Assembly: GCF_047663525.1 (NCBI RefSeq)
Contig: NC_092617.1
Location: forward strand, 1,988,501 to 2,052,500
Origin: Anas platyrhynchos
Lineage: Eukaryota > Chordata > Aves > Anseriformes > Anatidae
Reading direction: 5' to 3'
Length of the DNA: 64,000 nucleotides
The notes under the pieces were generated by a model. It searched no databases and had not been told where the DNA came from. It worked only from the letters and a program-made list of their open reading frames with translations. The number at the start of each line of letters is the position of its first letter. Position 1 is the first letter of the stretch. A program made the translations under genes and the position numbers. Positions 43,785 through 53,998 of this stretch are shown in pieces.

Positions 43785-44410
43785 TTAGAGCACCCTGCAC
43801 CATGTGCCCAGCAAATCAGCACCATCACAAAAATGTGGTTCCTGCCTACAAGTTTTCTTCCCAGAATGGCTCCTATGGCTCCAGGGTAACTTTTCCCAGG
43901 CACTCAGTTCCTCAGGCCACACCACTCTTGCCCTCTGGCCCCATGTGTCTCTCCAAGCCTCCCCTCTCCCCCTGCAGTAGTGGCACCTCAGCACAGCAGG
44001 TTGGTGCATCTCCAGGCTCAGGGGTGTTTCCTGAGGGCCTGTCCTGTGTGGGGAGTGGTGGGGAGGAAGAGAGCAAGGTCATCTCCTGGGGCATGGCTGA
44101 GCACAGCCCAGCCATCCTGCACCGCGGGCAGGTCCTTGCTCCCAGGCTGAGGCACACATGCAAGGTGGACACTTCTCCATCAGCCCAGCTTCACGCAGGG
44201 CCCTTCAGCCCTGTCCCAGTCCCAAGATGTGGCTACTTCTCCACCCACAGACATACCCTGCTTTCCATCTGGGGACTCAGGCAGGACATTAAGGATCTGC
44301 TAAAGCCCCGGATTTCCTTGTTTCTCACAGCCTTCTCACAAGTCTTTCTCCTGGCCCTCCCCACTGCCCAGCACTGCCTCTCAGGTGGCACTCAGTGACC
44401 CTTCAGAAGT
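43785..44410 (+). repeat. H block, copy 2, with uncharacterised 198-codon frame
   Basis: The frame at 43802-44398 continues past the point where the sister copy has a stop (after IKDLLKP versus FKDLLKP), and the following residues SLFLTAFSQVFLLA are also shared. Antisense to and 3' of the OR at 46415. Function unknown; see the paired copy at 27600-28490. Confidence 0.4.
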
Positions 44411-44659
44411 GCCTTTAGGCTTCCTCAATTGTCCTGGTGCTTATTAGCACCTTCCTGGCTCCTTCCAGAGTTCAGAGGGAGTCTTCTTGTCCATCAGGGG
44501 CCCTGTACCTGCTGTGGTTGGGATGGAGTTTCTCTCTGCAAAGCAGCCCCTTGTGGTACTGTGTTTTGGATATGTGACCAGTGATAGTCACCCACAGTTG
44601 TGGTTGCTGATTTTGAACATTTCTTGCACAGCATCAGGGCCTTCTGTGGCTCACAATTT
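44411..44659. other. Spacer
   Basis: Continuation of the H-side homology at low identity; no gene. Confidence 0.3.
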
Positions 44660-45240
44660 ATGAGTTTTATTTACTTTTGCAATTCTGCCTCCAATTCTTC
44701 ATGAAGAAAGCAGGTGGCCGATAGGTGTTTATCTGCTGGATGCATGGAGCAAGGAGGTGTCCATTGTGCCAGGAGATGGAGGTCTGTGAAGCTGCAGGAG
44801 CCCTGCTCTCTTGCCTGGCAGATCCCCAGCACACAGTGCCTGTGCCCCGCAGGGCCAGCTCCGCTCCCCAGGCCAGCACAAGAGGCCTGGCCCAGCCACA
44901 GAGCAGCCTGCCCCGAGCAGGGGCCTGCACAAAGAGCTTTCCCTTTCCCCTTTCCCCATCAGTGCAGGCCCAGCAATGCTGCCCTGCTCTTCCCAAGGGC
45001 CATCCCTGCTCCAAGAGAGCCTTGCCCAGGGCAGTGTGTCCGTGCTGGCCTGGCCAGCCATTGCTGCTTCCCTCCCCGTGCTCCCCTCAAGCCCCCAAGC
45101 TGGCGGTGCTGCTGTGAGAGCCAGGGGCTGTGGTGCCCTGGGATCCCTGGGGGTCTCCTCCCCTGCCTGTGCTGCTCAGGGTGGGCAGGAGACCTACATC
45201 CATGGGGATCTCTGCGGCTGAGCCCCTTTCCATGTGTGCT
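44660..45240. repeat. G-related GC-rich block
   Basis: 45095-45180 resembles 35255-35345 (AGCTGGCGGTGCTGCT, then GGCTGTGGTGCCC). Long frames on both strands come from base composition. Confidence 0.4.
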
Positions 45241-45769
45241 GATGGCTCAGCAGCACAGGGCAGTGCTGGGCAGGACCATGGGGTGTCTCTGAGGGCACAA
45301 AGGGCAGGCGAGTGCTGCACCAGACCTGGTCCATGAGGCCTCAAGAAGGTTATCCTCAATTACTCTACACTCTTAGAGGTCTCTGCTGCTGGCACATCAC
45401 CACAACTCCTGGCATGGCAGAGCTGTCCTTACCCCATGGACTCCTCAGATTCCCCTTTTTCTTTACCAAACTCTTCTTTGGATGGCCATTAATTTTATGA
45501 GGTTCTAATCCCTACCAACTCAACGTTGCATGTTCTCCCTGCAGTTCCCCTGACATCTCCTGGAAGCTCCAGATTCCTCTCCAGGCTGGCACAAGCTCTG
45601 CAGCCCCACTGCAGAGGGTGCAGTCTCATGCTGATGAGTCCAAGACCAGTTGCTGTCAGGTGCTGCCATAAAGCTCTTGGTCAAGCCCTTGGTCCCTCAC
45701 AGACTGTCTTTGGAATTTAAGTCTATGTTCTTCATTCCAGGAAGCCCCAACTAAAACCCCATTTGTTAC
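45241..45769. other. Spacer
   Basis: Shares GGACT(C/T)CTCAGAT and TTCCC with 53712-53745; otherwise nothing recognised. Confidence 0.35.
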
Positions 45770-46195
45770 TGTGGTGCTAACAGGGAGGCAGCTGTGACCC
45801 AGGGCTGCACAGTGCCTGCTGCTGCCTGCAGCCACAGGGATGCCACTGCAGAGACAACAGGACTGTCACCAAGGTACAGGAGATATCAGGTCTAACCCAG
45901 AAAAAAAAGAAGCACAATGTGGAAGCCAAAAGAGAGCAGCAGTGAAAAGGCCACGTCCTGCTGCTGGCCATGGCCATGGCTCCAGGGAAACAGCAGCCCT
46001 GACCCGAAGGCAGCAGAGAGGCAGAGCCCAGTGGGCAGGGAGGGGCTGCTCCTGCATGTGGTTGCTGGGCTCTTGGCCCTGAGCCCCTCCTGCGTGCTGG
46101 GGCTGCTCCAGAGTAGATGGGAAGAGAGGGATACTGAGACCATTGAATTTATGCTGTCTTCTTTATTGTCTATACCTACAGAGGAAGCCTAGTTC
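45770..46195 (-). repeat. M module, copy 5 (full)
   Basis: Downstream module of the OR at 46415, with an 83-codon frame in OR sense (45892-46143). Confidence 0.65.
46162..46167 (-). promoter_or_regulatory. Poly(A) signal AATAAA for the OR at 46415
   Basis: About 250 nt after the stop, same context and spacing as for the OR at 6197. Confidence 0.6.
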
Positions 46196-46414
46196 AATAG
46201 GTTGAATGGAAGATGTAGTCAAAGTAAAAAAAAAATTACTTAATAAATTAAAACAATATCAGAAGTTATGAAAATAATAAAAACAAAAAATGGTATGAAA
46301 AACTCTCATGTCACTTTCTCAAATCGAATGGTAGCGTTTAGAGGATTATTATTATTATTACAATATGATAATAATACTAAGTATAAAAATGGTATGATAA
46401 AAATCACAATAATG

Positions 46415-47356
46415 TTAACAACACTGATGCTTAAGAAGCACATATAGAAACAATTTTCTCACTGCAACTTTGAGCTCCTGGTTCCTCATGCTGTAGATGA
46501 TGGGGTTCACTGCTGGAGGTACCACTGAGTACAAAAGTGACACCACCAAGTCCAGAGATGGGGAAGATATAGAAGCGGGCTTCAAGTAGGCAAACATGGA
46601 AGTGCTAAGAAAGAGGAAGACCACGGCCAGGTGAGGGAGGCACGTGGAAAAGGCTTTGTGCCGTCCCTGCTCAGAGGGCATTCTCAGCACAGCCCTCAAG
46701 ATCTGCACATAGGACAGCACAATGAAAACAAAACAAGCAAATGATAAAGAAACACTAAACACAAGGATGCCAGTTTCCCTGAGATAAGAATCTGAACAGG
46801 AGAGCTTGAGGATGTGGGGGATTTCACAGAAGAACTGGTCCACAGCATTGCCTTGGCAAAGGGGCAGGGAAAATGTGCTGGCCGTGTGCAGGACAGCATT
46901 GAGAAAGCCACTGCCCCAGGCAGCTGCTGCCATCTGGGCACAAGCTCTGCTGCCCAGGAGGCTCCCGTAGTGCAAGGGCTTGCAGATGGCAACGTAGCGG
47001 TCGTACGCCATGATGGTGAGAAGGTAATACTCCGATGACATCAACAAGACAAAGAGAAAGACCTGTGTAGTACATCCTTGATGGGAGATGGCCCTGGTGT
47101 CCCAGAGGGCATTGGCCATGGCTTTGGGCAGAGTGGTGGAGATGCAGCCCAGGTCGAGGAGGGCGAGGTTGAGGAGGAAGAAGTACATGGGGGTGTGGAG
47201 GCGGTGGTGGCAGGCTACGGCGCTGAGGATGAGGCCGTTGCCCAGGAGGGCAGCCAGGTAGATGCCCAGGAAGAGCGCGAAGTGCAGGAGCTGCAGCTCG
47301 CGCGTGTCTGCGAATGCCAGCAGGAGGAACTCACTCACAGAGCTGCTGTTGGGCAT
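46415..47356 (-). CDS. Olfactory receptor, OR14-like (intact, 313 aa)
   Basis: Odorant receptor with sequon NSS at 3-5, Asn40, LHTPMYFFLLNLALLD at 53-68, Cys95, MAYDRYVAIC at 116-125, Cys167, 177 and 187, KAFSTCLPHL at 234-243, and NPIIY at 284-288 (Ile for Leu, conservative). The tail and 3' UTR are almost the same as those of the OR at 6197, ending KHQCC against KHQCS. These two are closest relatives at the 3' end, while their 5' flanks differ. 23-nt leader after the acceptor TTTTTTCTTCCTTGAGCAG (exon start 47379). Intact. Confidence 0.96.
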   Translation of the reverse strand: MPNSSSVSEFLLLAFADTRELQLLHFALFLGIYLAALLGNGLILSAVACHHRLHTPMYFFLLNLALLDLGCISTTLPKAMANALWDTRAISHQGCTTQVFLFVLLMSSEYYLLTIMAYDRYVAICKPLHYGSLLGSRACAQMAAAAWGSGFLNAVLHTASTFSLPLCQGNAVDQFFCEIPHILKLSCSDSYLRETGILVFSVSLSFACFVFIVLSYVQILRAVLRMPSEQGRHKAFSTCLPHLAVVFLFLSTSMFAYLKPASISSPSLDLVVSLLYSVVPPAVNPIIYSMRNQELKVAVRKLFLYVLLKHQCC

Positions 47357-47895
47357 TTGGTGGTTCTGGCCATGGGTTACTGCTCAAGGAAGAAAAAATC
47401 TTTAATAAATAAGAAGACATACCTGAGATAAACTTCTTCCATTTCTCGCTTAACTGCCCTGAAAATTCTTTCAGTCAGGCTTTTAGCAGGGCCCTTTCAT
47501 GTGGTCTACTTCATGCTGCCTTAGGGTATCCCTGGGAGCAGGTGACCCTGATCTGAGTAAGAAAGGAGTCAGTCCTGCCCCACAACCAGAGGTAAAGAGG
47601 AAGATGGGGTACTCTCAGATTCAATAGAGAGTATAATTTATGATTATAAAGAGCTTTTCAATATTGTTGCTCCCAGTTTACCCAACTGCAGAACAGAGCT
47701 GTGGGAATTTATTTTTGCATTTTGTACCGATCTGCTCACCCTGCTCTGTTTTCTAAGGCATTTCAAGTGAAAACCTGTCGATCCTCAGACAAAAGAGGAT
47801 GGTTCCTTTGGTGCTGAGTTTCATTTAGAGACAACAGCCACGGTTAAGCTCATTTGGCCTGTGCTGGCATTTCCTGAGCTACAGAACTATTGGAC
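47357..47895 (-). other. Presumed 5' intron of the OR at 46415
   Basis: Shared with 18700-19205. The acceptor is at 47380-47381 on the minus strand. Confidence 0.5.
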
Positions 47896-48095
47896 TCATA
47901 GGTTCATAGAGACATGGAGTCATAGAATATCCCAGCTTGGAAGGGGCCCACAAGGATATTCAAATCCCACCCCTGAATCTGTACGTGAAAACCCCCAAAT
48001 TGGTCTATGTATCTGAGGGGGTTGCCCAAATATTTCTTAAATTCTGGCAGCCTCAGTGTTGTGACCACTTTCCTGTGGTGCCTGTTCCAGTACCT
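47896..48095 (-). repeat. CR1 LINE 3' end fragment (old)
   Basis: Contains CATAGAATATCCCAGCTTGG, the 3' UTR and the end of ORF2 (GTGCCTGTTCCAGTACCT). It sits between the intron and the leader block, where the sister unit at 19.2 kb has none, so it arrived after the duplication or was lost there. Confidence 0.8.
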
Positions 48096-48099
48096 AAGA

Positions 48100-48395
48100 A
48101 ACCACGACACTGCTGAGGGCAGAGGAATCCAGGCACAAAGTGCAGATCTCCAGAACTCTCACCCTGTCCCCGTACTCCCCTTCCCCCAAGCACACCAAGG
48201 GCTCACCCCACGGGCATGTGAAACCCCCATCCCCAGCCAGCCTGGGAACAAGACCAGCAGCAGCACGGCCAGCTGGAGAAGCCAGGAGGAATGCCAGCGT
48301 GCTGCTGCCAGGGGAGGCAAGGCCAGGGAGGGACAGACGGACACTCAGCAGACCCTCCTGTGCTGCAGCTCTGCCTGCAGAGGAGGCAGCTCCTT
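48100..48395 (-). repeat. Leader block, copy 2, with short conserved frame
   Basis: The frame at 48159-48344 on the OR strand differs from the copy at 19306-19491 at only two residues, and the GGG|GTGAGC donor is kept. Identity drops sharply outside the block. Confidence 0.5.
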
Positions 48396-48794
48396 ATCAT
48401 TGCAAATGCTGTTTGCTCTGCTTTAGCCTGCAGACACTTCCCAAAGACAGGGGGTATCAGAGCTTTTGTAGCTCCTAAAGATAAGCTAGGATAAAACCTG
48501 AGAGGACCACATTATGATGATGCTGGTGCAGTCCATGAGATGATGTTTGGGAAGGTACTTTACAAATTTGATCACCGAGTTACTGATTTCTCAATGCAAT
48601 GCTCCAGGAGTCTCAGTCTCCTGTACAATCCTGAAAATGAAACCTGCCTCCTGTCCACTGCAGCAGTCTGCAAGCACAGACTGCAGAAAAAGTCTTCCCC
48701 TTCACATATGCCAAGCCTCGATCTTCCTCCTGAATTGCCCCTCATAATGCCATTATCTAAAGCACTGCAGAAACAGAGAGACCAACCCTGACAG
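48396..48794. other. Non-coding interval
   Basis: 48560-48780 is the inverted partner of 25080-25250. No gene. Confidence 0.4.
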
Positions 48795-49260
48795 ATGCTA
48801 TCAGCCATGTGATGTGCCAGCTGTAGAAGACCCCTCTGGCAACCCCACCTGCAGTGCCCTGCTTCCAGAGCCTCACGGTGCCAAGAGCCTGCAGATGTGT
48901 CCTGCCACACGCTGCCCTCTGTTATTGCGCTCCTCAGTGCCTCCAAGCCCTCTCTCCTTCTGTCCTCTCTGTGTGCCACCTGCAGTCAGAGCCCCCAGCC
49001 CTGCTGCGCTGTGCAGAGAAGCTGCTCCTGGGCACAGCCGTCTCTCTGCAGCGCTTACCAGGAGCTCCCCTTGTGCCCAGGAGCCCGGCCCAGCTCAGCA
49101 GCACAGCACCCGACCATGGCATCGCTTGCTCTGTGCCCTTGGGCTCCCTCGAGGTGTCCCCAAGGCCTCAGGGCTGACAGCTCCTGAGAGCAGCAGGGTA
49201 TCTGCTGGGGTGTGGTGTTTGAAGCAGCCTGAAGTCATCACCAACTTCTTGAGAAAAGTC
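48795..49260 (-). repeat. U block, copy 7
   Basis: Upstream block of the OR at 46415, 1.4 kb from the ATG; nearly the reverse complement of 24540-24995. Confidence 0.7.
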
Positions 49261-50087
49261 ACAGGGGTGGGAGAGATGTGGACTGTAGCTTCATAAGCAT
49301 AACTTAACAACCATCATATTGCAGTGTTTTGTGTCTGTTTGGAATTGCCGGGGTGATGACACGCTTAAGCATTTCATAGTTTTGTTTAAGATTGCACTTG
49401 CTCAGAGGTGAAATTCCAAAGCAATTGACGTGTCCACTGCTGTAGGTGGCTGCCCAGATCTTCGAACTCTCCCTGCTACTCCTAGCTTTCCTGCCTCTGG
49501 ACAGATCTCTGGATGGCACGTTTAAGTTGTTGTTTAAACTTAAACAAAACCTGAATGGCATTGAGGAGACCTAAAAATAGGAACATGCTGGTTTGACCAT
49601 CCCAAAGATATTCAAAGCTTTGAAGAGCTGTTGTAATTAGCCCGGAGGAGAAGCATGAGGTGGAGGAGAAAGGGAGAGTGAAGAAGTGGGGAAAAGCATC
49701 CCCCACCACCCTGCATAGATTTAATCCCTGAGGAGAAAAGGCAAAGACTGTAATTCTTCATAGTTTCCAAGAGATGAAGAGATGGTTCCTCAGGTATTGA
49801 GGGGGCAATAATTTTATCCTATCAGAAGTCAGTGTTATCCAATACAGCAAGGCAGTAACCTTAAACCAACCCCCAGAACTGATAAACAGCATGACATGGA
49901 AGTTACTTATGTGTTATACAACACAGTTCTGAAAAGTAGCACAACAGACCCCAGATCAAAAAGATCAATATTGTGATCAGCAACTGTTAAACTCATCTAA
50001 TGCTTATAACAATTTATTTTTAAAATGCTGTGGTCAGATCTGGCATCTCAACCTCTGTGCTCCATGCTAGGCACCAAGAAGACTTGC
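49261..50087. other. Unmatched spacer
   Basis: About 830 bp with no similarity to the rest of the window that I can see and no convincing frame. Confidence 0.4.
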
Positions 50088-50310
50088 TGTGGTTTGACCC
50101 TGCAGGCAGCTCAGCACTACAAATCTATTCATCCAATGGGACGGAGGAGAGAACTCAGAGGAAAAAAAAAAAAAAAGTAAAAGTTCATGGGTTGAGATAA
50201 AGGCAATTTAATAGAACGCAAAAGGAATTATTATTATTACTATTATTATTGACACCAATCGAATAAGGTCATGACGTTTTTGTGTTCATATCAAAAGACA
50301 GGAAAGGTGG
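50088..50310. repeat. LTR scrap (avian ERV type)
   Basis: TGCTGTGGTTTGACCCTGCA, GGCAGCTCAGCACTAC, an A-run, then GGGTTGAGATAAAGGCAATT: the order typical of a common avian retroviral LTR. Followed by a (TTA)n zone. Family assignment from memory of the LTR pattern. Confidence 0.55.
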
Positions 50311-50375
50311 TGGTGATTAATCAGAAATTGACAGAGCTGAGCATGACATAGATTGTATGGAATAAGTGCTGGATA

Positions 50376-50442
50376 TTGTCTTAGTTTTGTCTGAGACAGA
50401 GTTATTTTTTCTTCCTAGTAGCTGGTATGGTGCTGTGTTTCA
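50376..50442 (+). repeat. LTR scrap
   Basis: Contains TTCCTAGTAGCTGGTATGGT and GCTGTGTTT, a conserved string of a common avian LTR. Short. Confidence 0.45.
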
Positions 50443-50449
50443 AATGTAC

Positions 50450-51275
50450 AGAATCACAGAATAGTTCGGGTAGGAAAAGACCTTACAGATCACATAATTC
50501 CAACTCAACTCCCATGGGCAGGGACACCTTCCACTAGACCAGGTTGATGAAAGCCCATCTAACCTGGCCTTGAATGCATCACAGGATGGGGCACAGATCT
50601 AATAGATCCATGTCCTTCTTACACAGGTAGCCCCAGAGCTGAATGCAGTCCTTGAGGTGTGGCCTCACCAGGGCCAAGTACAGAAGGACTGTCACTTCCC
50701 TACATCTGTTGACCACAGTATCCTTGGTACAAGGCAGGCCTTCTTACAACTTCCTCGTAAGGGGGTGTCGAGAGGCAGGAGACCTTTTCTCCATTAACAC
50801 CAGCGACAGGACCCGCGGGAACGGAGTTAAGCTGAGGCAGGGGAAGTTTAGGCTGGACATCAGGAGGGGGTTCTTCACAGAGAGAGTGGTTGCACACTGG
50901 AACAGGCTCCCCAGGGAAGTGGTCACTGCACCAAGCCTGACTGAATTTAAGAAGAGATTGGACTGTGCACTTAGTCACATGGTCTGAACTTTTGGGTAGA
51001 CCTGTGCGGTGTCAAGAGTTGGACTTGATGATCCTTAAGGGTCCCTTCCAACTCAGGATATTCTATGATTCTATGATTCTATGATTCTTGGCCAACTTAG
51101 CACACTGATGGCTCATACTAGGCCGACTACCCACCAATATCCCCAGGTCCTTTTCCCCTGGGCAGCTGTCCAGCCGCCCTTCCCACAGCATTGCATGGAG
51201 TTGTTGTGCCCCAAGTGCAGAACCCAGCACTTGGCTATGTTGAACTTCATGCAGTTGGCCTCAGCCCATGGGTGC
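50450..51275 (-). repeat. Older CR1 LINE, split in two by a younger CR1
   Basis: 50450-50744 holds the 3' end (CACAGAATAGTTCGGGTAGG onward) and part of ORF2 read on the minus strand. 51088-51275 continues the same element (AACTTCATGCAGTTGGCCTC). The interruption is the plus-strand CR1 at 50745-51087. Confidence 0.85.
50745..51087 (+). repeat. Younger CR1 LINE 3' end nested in the older copy
   Basis: 343 bp from TACAACTTCCTCGTAAG to the ATTCTATG repeats. ORF2's last 80 codons are open, ending at the ORF2 stop near 50985. Where the copy at 21854-23685 has TGA this one keeps CGA. Confidence 0.93.
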
Positions 51276-51289
51276 AGCAATCAACAAGA

Positions 51290-51665
51290 CAGAAGTCACC
51301 TCATGAACATTTTTAAAGGAATGGGCTGGCTGCTGCTCTTGCAGCTTCTTGGCAAGACACAGCCAAGCTATGAGCCTCCTGCTCTCCAGTCATGGACTCA
51401 AGCTGAAGGGACAAGATGACCCATATGCGGGCCTTCTTTCTGCCTGGGTCCTCCTGGGTCTGGAGGCAGAGGGGATCCCCCAGTCAGCATGCCAAGCAGG
51501 TGCCTTCTGCTGGCCTAGCAGGGCCACTGCCAGATGTCAGCCCAAAAGTGCAGATCCCAGGTCTATGTCAAGGGTGACCTGCCACCTACAGACAGAAGTG
51601 ACCTCGCAGTCCCTGCCACAGCCACATTCCTGCTGCTGCGGCAGGAGATCCTGAGGTAGAGCTGA
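51290..51665 (+). repeat. R block, copy 7
   Basis: Keeps the central landmarks; one of the two terminal subrepeats is deleted (single CAGTCCCTGCCACAGCCACA at about 51608). Confidence 0.65.
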
Positions 51666-51699
51666 CTTCTCTAGTCCCTTAGAGACAAGGGTTCACTTT

Positions 51700-52140
51700 T
51701 CTGGATTAGAAATTTAGCAGATGGGCTGTCCTGTTTAGGGTGTCAGGTCTGTGGTTAGGTTATGGACAAGCTTTGTGGAATAGGTTTTTGTTTTACATCT
51801 GCCTAGAAGTCTAGGTTTAATGGAGCATGTTAATGCTAGTATTGAAGGCAGGGATTAGGGTGAACACAAGAGTAAAGGCAAGGGTAAAGGGTAAAAAAAG
51901 TGGGCTGAGTTTTGCTTCATGGAATAATTTGAGTTCAAGCATTAGAATAGGGGATTCTTGTCGGGGCGTTGGAGTGGCATTTAGGTTTAGGGATTACTCT
52001 TTAAAACTCTTCAAAAATGGGTTTTCATTAAAACTGGTTACTTTTTAAAATTGGCTAATAGCCTTACAGTTTTAATTCTGTGTTAAAGCAGCATCAACAT
52101 TGCAGGAAGCCTCTTACCTCTCCGAAATTGTTGTAGAGGT
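51700..52140 (+). repeat. L block, copy (diverged)
   Basis: Most diverged L copy; the order of landmarks is kept. Confidence 0.5.
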
Positions 52141-52800
52141 TCACTCACTCTTCTCCCTCCCTCTCTAGGGATGTCTGGATCAGCCCCTGGCTTTGTGTTT
52201 CATGGATTACTGAGGGCAGATGGAGAGACATCAGTCAAGGCAGGGAGGTGCTCAGAGCAAGGTGAGAGCAAGGTGGGGAAGCAAGGTGGGTATCTAAGTC
52301 CTGCAGGGAAACAGGTGCAGACATGTGACAGCATAGGACAGCGTGTGGTGGTTGTTGTCAAGGATCTTTTGCAAGATGAAAGCCCCGACAGAGCCAACAG
52401 CTTTGTCTGCTGGGCTCTGGCTCTTGTCTCCATCAGTGATGCCTATGAGGAGACACCTCATCCTTACAGCAGTAGGGCCTCAATGCCTCCTCATCCTGGG
52501 AGCCTGGGAGATGTCCTCCTGTAGCCTTGTACTTGGCACTGCCCTTACCCGCTGTGCACTGACCCAGGAAGAGCCCTAACCCCCGCTGGAGGGACAGCAT
52601 CTCCCTTCCCAGAGGCTGGGGTCAGGGCCCGACTGTTGGACTTCATGGGACACATCAAGGTTTCCTCAGCATCAGGGCCACCTTTCCTGGGCCTTGGTCT
52701 CCCCATCATCACCGCCTGACCTTTTCTGCTCTAACAAGTCCATGGGGAGGCTTTGTCAGTAATGTCCCTCAGTGGGACCGTTAGCACTGTGAGAGGCTTT
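52141..52800 (+). repeat. W block, copy 1
   Basis: Shared with about 56690-57310: CATCAAGGTTTCCT and AACAAGTCCATGGGG occur in the same order. Distantly related to D. No gene. Confidence 0.5.
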
Positions 52801-53480
52801 GGAGTTTGCGTCAGACTTGGACTACTCGAGAAGCTGCTTCAGCCACCCAGATAAAGCTCCTCTGCCAGGCACTGCAGGGCTGGGGACACTGCGTGCAGCT
52901 GGCATGGGGAGAGGAGAGAAGGGGGAGAGAGGTTCAGTGCAGCCTGAGGTGGGGGGGAAGTCAGGGGAGAGCTGGCAGAGGGAGAAATCTTGCCAGCCAC
53001 CTCTCCACGGTAAGTCTCTTGGTGCAGAGCCTGCCAGGCTCTGCTGGAGCTGGCACAGCCCTCAGCTGATGGGAGCTGTCAGGAGGACGCTCTGTGTTGG
53101 AGTTGAAGGGCATGCAGGGCTTGTGTGCTGCAGGGTCAGCGTGCAGGGCCTGAGGACTCCCTTCTCTTGGGGCCGGCTGCAGGCTGTGCAGCCGGGGGTG
53201 CAGGCAGGGGTGGCCAGGGCTGTGGTGCAGAGCAGGGTCCCTGCTGTGCCCCAGAGGCTGTGTGCCGCGGCAGGGCCTCTGCCACCTGCCAGGCTCAGCA
53301 CTCAGCCTGCCTGGGGAGCTGCCCAGGGGCTGCGGGGAGAAGCTGCGGGTGGAAGGAACCCCCCTGGTACCGCAGGGCAGGGCAGGGCAGGGTCCTGCTG
53401 CTGCCCAGAGCCTGCTGCCTGGGGCAGGCTGCTCACAGCCCCACACCTCCCCAGGGCACTGCACTGCAGAACTGCCTAAC
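52801..53480 (+). repeat. GC-rich upstream segment of the OR at 53999 (U-related)
   Basis: 52860-52960 resembles the U core and 53060-53480 matches 40966-41330 in reverse. A 226-codon open frame (52799-53479) is explained by GC-richness and has no family signature. Confidence 0.5.
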
Positions 53481-53975
53481 AAGAGCTACCTGAAGGCAGT
53501 GCACTTTTTAGAATCTGCTTCATTTTCCTGCCCATGTGCTGAGGCAGAAGGATGGTAATGGAGTAGGAGCATCTGTAGTAGAGACTAAGGCTCCTTGAGC
53601 ATTGCTGCTGCTCTGAGGCACCTCACACATCTCAGCATACAGAACCACCTTTGTTGTTTCTTAAGGAGTTATTTGACCTTCTCCTGTCCTGCAGACAAGG
53701 AGATGACCTTTCCCAGTGGACTTCTCAGATCACTCAGGGTTCCCTTTTACCACTCTACACCAGGACTGACTGCTGCAGAGCCCCACAGCACAGCCCCTTG
53801 CTTCTTGTGGCACCCTCAGAGCACCAAGCAGAGGTAAGCCAAGCAGCTGCAGAAAGCTCTTCCTGTGAAAGGAATGGGAAAGAATGTGTTCTGTGTGACT
53901 GTTCTATGAGACGTACAAAGTATTTTGGTCAGAGAAGTCCTTAAATTTTACAATGTCACTTCTTCTTTTGGACAG
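53481..53975 (+). other. Presumed 5' intron of the OR at 53999
   Basis: Ends in the acceptor CTTCTTCTTTTGGACAG (AG at 53974-53975), leaving a 23-nt leader. Includes an interval related to 45420-45470. Confidence 0.55.
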
Positions 53976-53998
53976 ACTACCTTGCTCAGAGGCAATAA

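Noticed and set aside
52799-53479. 226-codon frame upstream of the OR at 53999, plus overlapping frames on both strands
   Set aside because: Open on several frames at once in very GC-rich repeat DNA; no motif.
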